Shown here piece after piece: positions 34,110-43,127 of a stretch of 64,000 bases of DNA. The notes beneath the pieces were generated by a model. It searched no databases, had not been told where the DNA came from, and saw nothing but the letters and a program-made list of their open reading frames with translations. Made by a program: the position numbers and the translations under genes. The stretch is taken from positions 79,074 through 143,073 of the forward strand of contig JAZQHA010000053.1 in NCBI GenBank assembly GCA_045540315.1. Reading direction: 5' to 3'. This stretch comes from CAG-557 sp045540315 (lineage in GTDB: Bacteria; Bacillota; Clostridia; Oscillospirales; Acutalibacteraceae). Each line of letters begins with the position of its first letter. Positions within the stretch are counted from its first letter, which is position 1.

Positions 34110-35588
34110 CTAGAGAATTATGCAAATTAAACCGTTGCAACCGTCGTTAATAATTCGTTCTATAGTTTCTTTAATTTTGGTTCGCGCATCATTTGGCATT
34201 CGATAAAGCTTATTATGTAGACCTTCATTGACAAGCTCATACAAAGATTTTCCAAAGATATTTGAGTCCCAAATTTTAGCCGGATTTTCCTCAAACTCTT
34301 TTAGCAGATAATTTACAAGCTCCTCCGACTGCTGTTCTGAGCCAACTATCGGCGTAACCTCGGTGGTGATGCGCGTTTTCATCATGTGTATCGACTGCGC
34401 AGAGGCTTTGAGTCTGATGCCATATTTTCCGCCTTGCTTTACAATTTCTGGCTCATCAAGCGACAGTTCCTCTGTAGACGGCATCACGATACCATATCCC
34501 GACTCCAGGACATCATCATACGCTTGACTAATTTTGTTGTACTTTTCCTTTATCGCCGATAATGCCATCATGCAGTCAAGTAAGTCACCCTCGTCAGCCA
34601 GCTCAAGGCCAGTTTTCTCGCCCAACACCTTGTAAAATAAGCTCGGACAAATCTCTACCGCCACTCGCGCATTGCCCATACCCAAATCTACTGCAGTCGC
34701 TCTTGCCGCATCGACGTAATCGCAACTTGTAATATTCTCGGTTATGTAATTTATTTCTCGAATTTTTCTTACATTCTTTGCGAAGTTTTCAATTGTTGAG
34801 TAAACATCACTTCTCAGCCAATGGTCTTTCTCGAGAGTCGTTAACCATTTTGGCATATCTATTTTTATCTCTTTGACTGGGAACTCAAATAATATCTGGG
34901 CTAATATGCGTTTAATTTCGTTCTCACTCAACTCTAGGCAGTTAACTGGCAACACGGGTACGCCATATTTTTCTGTCAAGTTTTGTGCCATTTCTCGCGT
35001 CTCTACCGCCGCCGGATACATACTGTTAAGTAGGACGATAAATGGCTTTTTTATCTCTTTTAGCTCATCGATAACACGTTCTTCGGCCTCCTCGTACTCC
35101 TCTCGAGGAATATCGCTTATGGTGCCATCCGTCGTTACAACTAATCCAATGGTGGAGTGGTCTGTGATGACTTTTTTTGTTCCAAGTTCAGCCGCCATAT
35201 TAAATGGCACAGGCTTCTCAAACCAAGGGGTCATCACCATTCGCGGTTGGTCGTCCTCGATGTACCCCAGCGAGCTTGGAACTATATAGCCAACACAGTC
35301 AATTAGTCTAACCTTAAAGCTTGCGTTATCGCCAATGTGTACCTCCACTGCGTTTTCTGGAATAAACTTCGGTTCGGTCGTCATAATAGTTCTTCCCGCC
35401 GCCGACTGAGGGAGCTCATCCACCGCGCGTTCTTTTTTGTAGGTGCTATCCATATTCGGAATGATAAGATCGTCCATAAAGCGCTTGATAAACGTTGATT
35501 TGCCGCTTCGCACGGGTCCGACTACACCTATATAAATATCGCCATTCGTGCGCTGAGCAATGTCTTGATAGATATTTCGTTCTTCCAA
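34110..35588 (-). CDS. spoIVA: Stage IV sporulation protein A
   Basis: SpoIVA is the ATPase that polymerises on the forespore as the coat basement layer. The 492-residue protein has the Walker A motif GPVRSGKST at residues 24-32, IDCVGYIVP and the long helical middle, and it ends in the C-terminal region NGLICIIL. It starts with TTG preceded by AAGGAGG. In Bacillus SpoIVA is anchored by SpoVM, and in Clostridioides by SipL; both genes are here (37617 and 35633). Confidence 0.96.
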   Translation of the reverse strand: MEERNIYQDIAQRTNGDIYIGVVGPVRSGKSTFIKRFMDDLIIPNMDSTYKKERAVDELPQSAAGRTIMTTEPKFIPENAVEVHIGDNASFKVRLIDCVGYIVPSSLGYIEDDQPRMVMTPWFEKPVPFNMAAELGTKKVITDHSTIGLVVTTDGTISDIPREEYEEAEERVIDELKEIKKPFIVLLNSMYPAAVETREMAQNLTEKYGVPVLPVNCLELSENEIKRILAQILFEFPVKEIKIDMPKWLTTLEKDHWLRSDVYSTIENFAKNVRKIREINYITENITSCDYVDAARATAVDLGMGNARVAVEICPSLFYKVLGEKTGLELADEGDLLDCMMALSAIKEKYNKISQAYDDVLESGYGIVMPSTEELSLDEPEIVKQGGKYGIRLKASAQSIHMMKTRITTEVTPIVGSEQQSEELVNYLLKEFEENPAKIWDSNIFGKSLYELVNEGLHNKLYRMPNDARTKIKETIERIINDGCNGLICIIL

Positions 35589-35632
35589 AAATATTTCCTC
35601 CTTGGTTCGCTATTTTAAAGTTATTTTGAGAT

Positions 35633-37171
35633 TTACATCGGTATGAACAACATAGTTCTTCCATGTAGTTTTTCATCTTCGAGCTCGTTCTCGAGTTTTA
35701 TTTTTTCTACGGATGTACAATATTTTCGAGCAATGTCCCATAACTTCTCGCCCTCATCTGCATAATAAAGCGTTAGAGCTGCTTTCTGGTCTTTTTCGCG
35801 AGGCTTTTCTTCGTCTACAAATATGTCTGTTATCGACATGTGTGTGCTTTCAACGAAAATAAGCGCTCCTAGTTTTAATTCTGCTGTTACTTCAATCGAG
35901 TTCTTCCCGACAAGTCGGCACTCACAGAACTTTAGCTGAATATTTTCTTCGCATAACACCGGAGCATCTACGTTATCTAAGGTGTACTCGTATGTAAATT
36001 CAACTAGTCGCTCAAAGTAAACTGGGATGTCCTCAACGTCTTTTGCTAAAATACATGTGTTAATTTTTCCCTCAAAAATTATTTTTCCTTCCTTAAGAAA
36101 ACACTTTACACTTGTTAAGTCTCCGCCGGAATCAATAAGTCCCGAGAGTTCGTCCTCATTGAGCTCTATGGTACTTTTTATCGCGCAAGTTTCGTCTAAC
36201 TTATCAGCTAAATTTGTTAGCACAACTTTTTCGTACTTGGGCTCAGATTCATAATTAACCGAGTAAACATCGCTTAATATTTCTGTGTCTTTCTCCTCAA
36301 AAGCTACCGCGGAGGCACCAATCTTACATTCAAAGGACAACAAATTAACATCGTCACTCTCGCTAGGCCGAATGCTAATTTCGTGATTTAAAACTTCAAG
36401 ATTTATGTCGCAAGCACAGTTATCCTCTACGCCCTCAATGTCGAGAACTTGACTAATGGGTATAGTGTGCTCCAAAGCGTCAATCGTACTGTACTCTATA
36501 TCACTAATGTAAACGACCTTTATGTTGGCAACCGCATTTAGCATTACTTTATTCTGTAATGTCTTATAATCTTGTAACTCGACATTTACAGAAGATTTCA
36601 ATATATACTCTACATTGGGTTGCCGCGAACCTTTATCTATGACCTCCGTTATATTAAAATATTGCTGCCCTAATCCCATTACATGGTTGCATTTGGTGGT
36701 AACTTTATTCTTCTCTATGCTGTCTCCTTCAATGTCGCAAACTAACTCTTTTTCTTTTCTGCATTTAACCTTTGCACAAATCGAGAACGCCCCATGAATA
36801 TCTAATCGTCGAGGCGTTACAGCTCTACAATTAACGTACTCTGTCTTGGTTTTCGTGAAAACAATTGCCTCTTGTACGGAGGTTTTAAGATTTATCGATG
36901 TCGAAAAAGGACTACTATGCTCACAACATCTAATCGACATCTTTTCTTCATCTAAATACATCAAAGAAATATTTGCATTACCCTCTATGTACAGCTTATC
37001 TCCCGAGATATCCCTAGAGTTTATTTGTGGACAAATTTGGCACTTCAAAATTTTTTTGACGTCTGGACAATAATCCGGTAAACTGAAATCTAAGTCAACC
37101 GGTTGTTCAACTAGTCCATCAAATACGGTTTCGCAGGCGCTTAAAGGTTCTTTTTTAATGTTATATTCCAT
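35633..37171 (-). CDS. sipL: SpoIVA-interacting protein SipL (DUF3794 with LysM)
   Basis: The 512-residue protein contains repeated DUF3794 segments (for example LIEQ-type DFSLPDYCPDVKKILKC near residue 25) and a C-terminal LysM domain (EGEKLWDIARKYCTSVEKIKLEN) that ends at FIPM. In C. difficile SipL binds SpoIVA through LysM and is needed for coat attachment. Direct linkage to spoIVA supports the assignment. ATG 37171 follows GGAGAGAGG; the longer frame is not supported. A sigma-E-like promoter lies about 70 bases upstream. Confidence 0.92.
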   Translation of the reverse strand: MEYNIKKEPLSACETVFDGLVEQPVDLDFSLPDYCPDVKKILKCQICPQINSRDISGDKLYIEGNANISLMYLDEEKMSIRCCEHSSPFSTSINLKTSVQEAIVFTKTKTEYVNCRAVTPRRLDIHGAFSICAKVKCRKEKELVCDIEGDSIEKNKVTTKCNHVMGLGQQYFNITEVIDKGSRQPNVEYILKSSVNVELQDYKTLQNKVMLNAVANIKVVYISDIEYSTIDALEHTIPISQVLDIEGVEDNCACDINLEVLNHEISIRPSESDDVNLLSFECKIGASAVAFEEKDTEILSDVYSVNYESEPKYEKVVLTNLADKLDETCAIKSTIELNEDELSGLIDSGGDLTSVKCFLKEGKIIFEGKINTCILAKDVEDIPVYFERLVEFTYEYTLDNVDAPVLCEENIQLKFCECRLVGKNSIEVTAELKLGALIFVESTHMSITDIFVDEEKPREKDQKAALTLYYADEGEKLWDIARKYCTSVEKIKLENELEDEKLHGRTMLFIPM

Positions 37172-37240
37172 AAATTTGACCTCTCTCCTTATATTTTCTA
37201 TTTCAAATCTATTCTGCACCTGTCCAGATTATGACTATTC

Positions 37241-37270
37241 ATTGTATGAATTCAAAAATTTAGACGTGAC
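37241..37270 (-). promoter_or_regulatory. Sigma-E-type promoter of sipL-spoIVA-pdaA
   Basis: On the minus strand CATACAAT (37241-37248) is an exact match to the sigma-E -10 consensus, and GTCACGTC (37263-37270) lies 14 bases upstream, sharing GTCA with the -35. Mother-cell expression of spoIVA and its partners is known from other species. Confidence 0.75.
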
Positions 37271-37321
37271 ATATCTATAGCTCTTCTCGGATAGCTGCGG
37301 TACCTTGGCTCGCTCAAGGCT

Positions 37322-37332
37322 GGCCGCGAGGC
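37322..37332. repeat. Solitary outer-stem remnant of the junction repeat
   Basis: GGCCGCGAGGC appears once here without its partner or inner arms. It is probably a decayed copy, in the sipL-spoVM divergent region. Confidence 0.4.
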
Positions 37333-37449
37333 TTGCAGAGTTCATATTTCAAGATGTAACAAGTTTCACGTTTGCCAGAATGAATGTATATAATAAAGTA
37401 ACGATGTTTAAAAAATATCTAGTCACATTAAAGTTGACGGTGAAATGCT

Positions 37450-37593
37450 ATGAATTGTTATTATCGACAAGGTAAATTAGCCCTGATTTTTATATTAGGT
37501 CTCACCATATCATATCTGCTACCAACTCACTGTATCATAAAATTACTTGTTGTCATATCGATAATCCTTGCTATCTTGTTAATTCGTTGCTAA
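37450..37593 (+). CDS. 47-residue hydrophobic protein upstream of spoVM
   Basis: The product begins MNCYYRQGKLALIFILGL, has two membrane segments separated by PTHC and ends LIRC. It ends 23 bases before spoVM on the same strand, divergent from the sipL operon. GGTGAAATGCT upstream gives only a moderate ribosome site. I know no named family for it. Co-location suggests a mother-cell membrane micro-protein that could act with SpoVM at the forespore. Confidence 0.5.
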   Translation: MNCYYRQGKLALIFILGLTISYLLPTHCIIKLLVVISIILAILLIRC

Positions 37594-37616
37594 TTTAAAA
37601 TTAGGGGGTCTTTTTT

Positions 37617-37706
37617 ATGAAGGTAGTTGTCGTTAAAAGCCCTAAGGTTCTTGCCTTTTTCCTTAGAAAAATCTTTAAAATAAAAAAGGGCGATGAAGCC
37701 ACTTAA
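37617..37706 (+). CDS. spoVM: Stage V sporulation protein M
   Basis: The gene has 29 codons: KVVVVKSPKVLAFFLRKIFK, then IKKGDEAT. The pattern matches SpoVM (26 residues in Bacillus): a short start, K-x-PK at positions 7-10 with the key Pro, and an amphipathic helix that senses the convex forespore membrane and anchors SpoIVA. AGGGGGT precedes the ATG. The location beside sipL-spoIVA is strong support. Automatic annotation often misses it because of its size. Confidence 0.88.
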   Translation: MKVVVVKSPKVLAFFLRKIFKIKKGDEAT

Positions 37707-37712
37707 ATTCAT

Positions 37713-37798
37713 GTTACTTTTTCGCAACGGAAAAAGTAACCAAAAACGTTTCGAGAGGGATTTCGAGTTCCCTCTCGAACTCTCCTTATAACGACCAG
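37713..37798. repeat. Second repeat family, copy 1
   Basis: This copy has the hairpin GTTACTTTTTC/GGAAAAAGTAAC, then CCAAAAACGTTTCG and the hairpin CGAGAGGGA/TCCCTCTCG and ends CTTATAACGACCA. About 64 bases are identical to 63867-63931. It follows spoVM. The remaining gap to 38022 is GC-rich, contains TGCGAGGCC and I see no gene in it. Confidence 0.8.
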
Positions 37799-38022
37799 CG
37801 TGCCCCTGGACTGCAATAACTTTCGGTCGCGGGTGCAAAAATTTAAATTTTACGCTCAACCCAAGTGCGCGACGTTGCCTGCGCGGGCTCCGCGCCGCGA
37901 CTTGTCCTGCGAGGCCACCCGCCAGAAAATTAACATCTTAAACTTTGCCGGAGGTGATTCCCATGATTCATTCAGAAGTTTTCAACCAGTTAACAGAATG
38001 ACACTTTTAAAGGAGGCCATTT

Positions 38023-38670
38023 ATGGCAGAAAAAATTGAAGTTAATCCAAACGAGGTATACCCGGCACCTGGCGTTACCAGCATTACGCACATAAAGCCC
38101 ACAATTAAAAACCCGAATATTATTGTCGGTGATTTTACTTATTTTAGCGACGTTGACTTTGAGAGTCATGTTACGCACCACTATGATTTTAACGGCGACA
38201 AACTTATTATCGGAAAGTTCTGTCAAATCGCCGCTGGCGTAAATTTCATCATGAATGGTGCGAATCATCAAATGAACGCAGTGTCGACATACCCATTTTA
38301 TATATTTAAAGGCTGGCAACAAGAAGCTCCACCGATGTCGGAGCTACCTCTTAAAGGTGATACCGTTATCGGCAATGATGTTTGGATTGGCCAAAATGTG
38401 ACGATTTTACCCGGTGTACAAGTCGGCGATGGCGCGATTATTGGCGCAAATAGCACGGTTGGTTCAAACGTCGAACCTTATACGATTGTCGTTGGTAATC
38501 CGGCTAAACCTATCCGCAAGCGCTTTGATGACGAGCTTATTAATCTGCTTGAGCAATTTAAATGGTGGGACCAGCCTGTTGATGAGATTAACCAGCTTAT
38601 TCCTCTGTTAAGTTGCAGCGACTTAGAAAGGATTAGGTGCTTTTTAAGAGAGAAACTTGCCTCTACATAA
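38023..38670 (+). CDS. Acetyltransferase of the Vat/XAT hexapeptide family
   Basis: The 215-residue protein is a left-handed beta-helix acyltransferase. GDFTYFSDVDFESHVTHHYDF matches the xenobiotic/streptogramin (Vat, CatB-type) group, with the catalytic-region His in GANHQMNAV and hexapeptides IGNDVWIGQNVTILPGVQVGDGAIIG. Such enzymes can acetylate antibiotics with CoA, but many relatives have other acceptors, so resistance cannot be concluded. AAAGGAGG precedes the ATG, and a terminator follows. Confidence 0.82.
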   Translation: MAEKIEVNPNEVYPAPGVTSITHIKPTIKNPNIIVGDFTYFSDVDFESHVTHHYDFNGDKLIIGKFCQIAAGVNFIMNGANHQMNAVSTYPFYIFKGWQQEAPPMSELPLKGDTVIGNDVWIGQNVTILPGVQVGDGAIIGANSTVGSNVEPYTIVVGNPAKPIRKRFDDELINLLEQFKWWDQPVDEINQLIPLLSCSDLERIRCFLREKLAST

Positions 38671-38680
38671 ACAAAAAAGT

Positions 38681-38714
38681 AATCCCTCTGGCAAATGTCA
38701 GAGGGGATTTTTTA
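38681..38714 (+). terminator. Terminator of the acetyltransferase gene
   Basis: AATCCCTCTG with CAGAGGGGATT and an 8-base loop, followed by TTTTT. Confidence 0.88.
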
Positions 38715-38755
38715 TCCTAAACGTTTCACAACGTATCAAATTTTCGTAAATGGTG

Positions 38756-39226
38756 CTATGTTCGATTTATTGTGATAATTTTCATTTGGCCCTCAACAGG
38801 CGATAGCCAAATCTCTCCTGAACCCATCATAAATCCATTTTGATTACTGAATAATTCTGTAGTTTCGATAATTTTGGAGCACATCTTATCTGTAAAAATT
38901 TCATCAAACTTCAATGTTAAAAACTCTTCTTTATTTTTTATCTCAACTTGATTCTCTGAAGAACCTACTTGAACCGTAATAGGATAATTTATCATTGTTG
39001 AGAGCTTTTCAATATTTTTGCCTTTCACTGCGTCTACAACCTCTTGAGCAAATTTTACAGCCTCATCGCATTCCTGTTGTGACCAAATCGACGACTCGTT
39101 CACTGTAATCGTAGCACTGGGTTGTTCTGCTGATTCATTTTGTTGTTGTCTTTCTAACCAGTCGCAGCCGGATGCAAATATTGCCATAGACATAACCAAA
39201 GGAAATAAAAAACAGAATTTTTTCAT
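38756..39226 (-). CDS. Lipoprotein with an NTF2-like domain, putative
   Basis: The 156-residue protein has a signal peptide with lipobox FASGC (Cys21) and a domain in which a helix (CDEAVKFAQEVVDAVKGKNIEKLSTMI) precedes beta strands ending in GSGEIWLSPVEGQMKIITI. This resembles NTF2-like secreted domains. Function unknown. It stands alone. Confidence 0.65.
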   Translation of the reverse strand: MKKFCFLFPLVMSMAIFASGCDWLERQQQNESAEQPSATITVNESSIWSQQECDEAVKFAQEVVDAVKGKNIEKLSTMINYPITVQVGSSENQVEIKNKEEFLTLKFDEIFTDKMCSKIIETTELFSNQNGFMMGSGEIWLSPVEGQMKIITINRT

Positions 39227-39458
39227 AAATATGCCTCCATTTAAGTTGAGTTTGAGTTTATTTTACAACAACACAAACAAAAAGTCAAACAAGTAACATC
39301 AGCAGGTAAATAAAAGAATATTGCGGCAACTAAAAACAATAATGGGAATTCCCAGTTTGAAAAATTGGGACATTCAGTTTATAAAATGCCTTAAAATCGC
39401 ATTCCTCAATTTGCATATTCTTGATAAACTTGGAACAAAATAAACCCGGTGATAGAAA

Positions 39459-40136
39459 ATGATTATCTCATTAATTCGTACTGTAATTTTGTACGTACTT
39501 ATTATCTTGGCTATGAGACTCATGGGAAAACGTCAAATCAGCGAACTTCAAACTTCGGAATTAGTCGTAACGTTTTTAATCTCAAATATTGCGTCCATAC
39601 CCATGCAAAATGCAAGTATCCCCCTATTTACCGGACTCATTCCTATCGTAATTTTAGTTTTTTGCGAGATTATTTTGTCTAATGTTATGCTAAAAAGTTG
39701 CAAGTTCCGAAGATTCATTTGCGGGCGTCCAATTATAGTTATTGACCACGGAAAAATTGATCAAAAAGCGATGAAAGACCTTCGTATGAGTACTGAAGAT
39801 TTATTTGAACAACTCCGACAACTGGATGCATTTAACTTGGAAGACATCGAGTTTGCAATCGTTGAGACAAACGGAAAAATGAGCATAATGAAAAAGCCAA
39901 GAAAACAGCAAGTTGATGCCGGTATGCTTGGCTTAGAGCCATCTCCACAAGAACTTGAAACTGTGGTGGTTAGCGACGGAGAAATTTCAGAATCCTCTTT
40001 GGCTCTATGTAATTTATCTGAAAGCTGGATTGAAAACATTTTATTTGAAAAAGATATGACTCTAAAAGACGTTTTTATCATGACGGCTGACAAGAGTAAA
40101 AATTTTAACATTATAAAAAAAGAGGACTTAAAATGA
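39459..40136 (+). CDS. DUF421 (YetF-type) membrane protein
   Basis: The 225-residue protein has three N-terminal membrane helices with MGKRQISELQTSELVVTFLISNIASIP, the DUF421 hallmark, and a cytosolic domain with GRPIIVIDHGKID and MSTEDLFEQLRQLDAFNLEDIEFAIVE. Several DUF421 proteins are spore membrane components. It overlaps the following DUF4363 gene by 4 bases, a recurrent pair in spore formers. Confidence 0.85.
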   Translation: MIISLIRTVILYVLIILAMRLMGKRQISELQTSELVVTFLISNIASIPMQNASIPLFTGLIPIVILVFCEIILSNVMLKSCKFRRFICGRPIIVIDHGKIDQKAMKDLRMSTEDLFEQLRQLDAFNLEDIEFAIVETNGKMSIMKKPRKQQVDAGMLGLEPSPQELETVVVSDGEISESSLALCNLSESWIENILFEKDMTLKDVFIMTADKSKNFNIIKKEDLK

Positions 40137-40513
40137 AAAGATTTGTAACGGCAATAGTTTTATTTGCCATAACAATTGCTGCATGTGTGGCAGAAACTAT
40201 TTTCCTTGAAAACACCGTAAATTCCTTTTCCCAAGACATAACCAATGCAACCAGAGAAGCTGACAAGGAAAATTTAGAATCCGCCATGCAACTCACCGAC
40301 AACATAGTAGACAAGTGGCAAGAAGAGCAGGCTTTTATCTCAACGTTTATCAACCACGACCGTCTTGAGGAAATTGGACAATCTATAATTAGCATGAAAA
40401 CAAATCTCAAAAAAGGTCAAATTGAGGATTTTTTTGTCGAAAGCGAGGTGGCCAAGCTGCAACTTAACCACCTCCGAGATACTGAATCCCCAACGATTCA
40501 AAATATATTATAA
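40133..40513 (+). CDS. DUF4363 family protein
   Basis: The 126-residue protein has one N-terminal membrane helix and an outside helical region (DNIVDKWQEEQAFISTFINHDRL) typical of DUF4363. It is coupled to the DUF421 gene by an ATGA overlap. Function unknown; the pair is probably membrane-bound and possibly spore-related. Confidence 0.75.
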   Translation: MKRFVTAIVLFAITIAACVAETIFLENTVNSFSQDITNATREADKENLESAMQLTDNIVDKWQEEQAFISTFINHDRLEEIGQSIISMKTNLKKGQIEDFFVESEVAKLQLNHLRDTESPTIQNIL

Positions 40514-40519
40514 ATTTCA

Positions 40520-40714
40520 GGAGTGCCCATTTGTAGTCCTCCAAGCTTTCTGCCTCTACCACCGCAGCCGCGAGGCTAAAGAAAATAAATTTTTATTTAT
40601 TTTCTTTGTGCGCCAACACTCAATAAAATTGAGTGTTGGCGTGGCCGAAGGCCCCGTTGGGGTCTTCGGCGCCTTAGGGCTTGATGCAGCTTTGGCACTT
40701 AAGTTGGGCACTCC
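40520..40714. repeat. Four-way-junction hairpin repeat, copy R7 (degenerate type A)
   Basis: The inner junction has GCCGCGAGGC (40567-40576) facing GCCTTAGGGC (40671-40680), so the outer stem is damaged on one side. Arms remain: an AAAGAAAATAAAT palindrome, CGCCAACACTCAAT and complement, and GGCCGAAGGCCCC with its complement. A further stem, GGAGTGCCCA/TGGGCACTCC (40520-40529, 40705-40714), surrounds the element. It lies between convergent DUF4363 and spo0A. Confidence 0.85.
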
Positions 40715-40724
40715 TCTGCTTTAT

Positions 40725-41501
40725 TTAGCTTGCGGTCTTCAATTGTAGACGTAACTTATCTGATATCATCGCAATAAACTCGCTATTTGTTGGCTTTCCG
40801 CGACTATTATGTATCGTGTAGCCAAAATAAGAGTTCAAAATATCCACGTCTCCCCTATCCCAAGCCACTTCTATTGCATGACGAATAGCTCGCTCAACTC
40901 TTGAGGAGGTCGTTGAGAATCGCTTCGCGACAGACGGATACAGTTGTTTTGTCACAGCATTTATGATTTCCGGATTCTCAACAGACATAATAATGGAATC
41001 TCGCAAGTAATGGTAGCCTTTTATATGCGCTGGCACGCCAATTTGATGCAAAATCTCAGTCACTTTAAACTCTATACCGAGTCCTGTTTCTAAACTCGGG
41101 ACAGTTTTTTCTCTCTCAATGTGGTGAATATTTGTAATCATGTCAAAGATCCTCTCTGCTAAGTTTTTTACGTCAAATGGTTTTAGTGCAAAGTACGAAG
41201 CTCCAGCAGATAAAACCTCTTTTTCGAGTGCGGGACTGTTAAAGTTCGATAGTACAACAAAAAGTGGCACGGATTTATCATTTTCGGCAAAAGATTTCAT
41301 TACACCAATAGCGTCTAGGCGTGGCATAAATAGATCCATTATGACAACATCTGGTCCAAACTTTTGTGTCGACTCCAAAACTGCCAAGCCATCTTTTTGA
41401 ATAAATTTGCAATCAAAACCAAATTTCTCAAAAATCGACACGGAGTCTCGAGTGAGTTCTTCACAATCCTCTGCGATTAGTAGTTTAAAGTGAGTTCCCA
41501 T
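40725..41501 (-). CDS. spo0A: Sporulation master regulator Spo0A
   Basis: Spo0A is the response regulator that commits cells to sporulation. The 258-residue product has a receiver domain with the acidic pair E11-D12, phosphoacceptor Asp56 in VIMDLFMPRLD and FALKPFD, then the Spo0A DNA-binding domain with the recognition segment SRVERAIRHAIEVAWDRG. GGAGGAAAAAAG precedes ATG 41501. The spoIVB-spo0A order is universal in spore formers. Confidence 0.98.
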   Translation of the reverse strand: MGTHFKLLIAEDCEELTRDSVSIFEKFGFDCKFIQKDGLAVLESTQKFGPDVVIMDLFMPRLDAIGVMKSFAENDKSVPLFVVLSNFNSPALEKEVLSAGASYFALKPFDVKNLAERIFDMITNIHHIEREKTVPSLETGLGIEFKVTEILHQIGVPAHIKGYHYLRDSIIMSVENPEIINAVTKQLYPSVAKRFSTTSSRVERAIRHAIEVAWDRGDVDILNSYFGYTIHNSRGKPTNSEFIAMISDKLRLQLKTAS

Positions 41502-41620
41502 ACTTTTTTCCTCCAAGTTATTATTGAGTGTATCCATATATTACCATATGCGTTTTCAATTGGCAATACTTTCCAAATAACTTTTTTATCTTTGGAGGCA
41601 AGAATAAAATTTGAGAATAT

Positions 41621-42850
41621 TTAGGAGATTTTTTTATAATCTGTGTTATCCATCTCTTGGATTTTCGAAATCATATTTTCAGCAAAAATAGCATAACCTT
41701 TCTGAGGGTCATTCACAAAAACATGAGTAACGGCGCCTACTAGCATACCATTTTGAAGTATTGGGCTACCACTCATACCTTGGATAATTCCACCCGTTTG
41801 AGCGAGCAATTTCTCATCAGTTATTTTAATTACCATATTTTTACTGGCTTGTTCTTCGTTGTAGTTAATGTGGATAATCTCTATATCATAAACTTGCGGC
41901 ATAGTACCCGAAAGCGTCGTAAAAATCTGGGCTTTGCCTTCTTGTATTTGTTGTTTCATCGCTACCTTTACTGGCTTTCTACAATAAATCGAATGAGTAT
42001 ATTTTCCGTAGATACCACTATAGGTATTTTGAATTAGTTTTCCTATTGGCTCACATTCAATAAAATAGGCCTTTAGTTCTCCGGGATTACCTTTAACCCC
42101 TTTAGCGATGTCATTTATTTTTACTTTAATAAGGTCACCATGTGATAGCGGCAAAAGTTCACCTGTATCAATGTCGCAAATACCATGTCCTAGTCCGCCA
42201 AACAGTTTAGAATTTTCATCCCAAAAAGTAACTGTACCAATACCAGCGGAACTATCTCGTACCCATATTCCTAATTTATAGGCACCATCGTCACTTTTAA
42301 GAGGTCTCATTTTTGCCTCATATTTTAGGCCGTTTCTAATTACTTCTGCAATAAGCTCTTCTCCGTAGCTAGCTTCCACTAACTTTATTAACTCCTCATT
42401 ACTTTTAATTTCTTTTTTGTTTATCGTTAAAATAATGTCGCCTTTTTGTAAACCTGCTTGTTTTGCAGGATTAAATACCCCGTCACTCGTTTTTACATCA
42501 GAAATTCCAACAATAATTACCCCTTTTGTAAAAAGTTTTACACCAAAAGGGTCTCCACCAGGCATAACGTACACATCAGCTGCTTTTTGTATATTTACTT
42601 TTTTTAATGGAATTATATTCATAAATAAAACATCTGCATTATAATTTGTCGACACATCGTCTTGTGACAACGCTGTTACCGCAGCATCATCTTCTCGACA
42701 AAGCGTTAAATATTTATTTATATGCATCGAACATGTCGGCGTTATCATATAAGTATCTGGTAAATGTCTCGACGCAGTTACGCAAAAACTTAAAATAAAA
42801 CAAACCATTAAACACATAGCAACAGCTAGTCCTTTAAAAAACTTTTTCAA
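41621..42850 (-). CDS. spoIVB: SpoIVB peptidase
   Basis: SpoIVB is the forespore-secreted serine protease that signals pro-sigma-K processing. The roughly 409-residue protein has one N-terminal helix, a PDZ domain (NPAKQAGLQKGDIILTINKKEI) and an S55 peptidase domain with the His in GGLGHGICDIDTG and the Ser in GIIQGMSGSPIL. The start is TTG 42850, 7 bases after GGAGGT. It precedes spo0A. Confidence 0.95.
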   Translation of the reverse strand: MKKFFKGLAVAMCLMVCFILSFCVTASRHLPDTYMITPTCSMHINKYLTLCREDDAAVTALSQDDVSTNYNADVLFMNIIPLKKVNIQKAADVYVMPGGDPFGVKLFTKGVIIVGISDVKTSDGVFNPAKQAGLQKGDIILTINKKEIKSNEELIKLVEASYGEELIAEVIRNGLKYEAKMRPLKSDDGAYKLGIWVRDSSAGIGTVTFWDENSKLFGGLGHGICDIDTGELLPLSHGDLIKVKINDIAKGVKGNPGELKAYFIECEPIGKLIQNTYSGIYGKYTHSIYCRKPVKVAMKQQIQEGKAQIFTTLSGTMPQVYDIEIIHINYNEEQASKNMVIKITDEKLLAQTGGIIQGMSGSPILQNGMLVGAVTHVFVNDPQKGYAIFAENMISKIQEMDNTDYKKIS

Positions 42851-43127
42851 AGTTATCACCTCCAAGTCTATTAATTATAGTTTACCGCGAGATTGTTTTT
42901 TATTTTGTTAAATGTTAGCGAAAAACAACGCTCTCCGATAAGTACAACAAAAAAGTAGTTTGCTAAAATAATTTCTTTTAAAAATTTTGTTCTTTTTTAC
43001 TTTTCAAAAATACCGCTTATGTTTACCTTTTTTTACATATCGTTTTTATGGTGACAAACTCTAACTTTTTCTTGATTTTACTATGCTGTCCATGTAGAAT
43101 AGAAACAATAGAGGAGTGATTATAAAA

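Noticed and set aside
37590..37859. 89-residue minus-strand frame opposite spoVM
   Set aside because: It is antisense to spoVM and repeat family 2, with no ribosome site.
38023..38670. Calling the hexapeptide acetyltransferase an antibiotic-resistance gene
   Set aside because: The family is broad and the acceptor cannot be read from sequence; chromosomal context shows no mobile element of resistance type.
40422..40748. 108-residue frame over R7
   Set aside because: It crosses DUF4363 coding sequence, the repeat and the end of spo0A; composition follows the hairpins.
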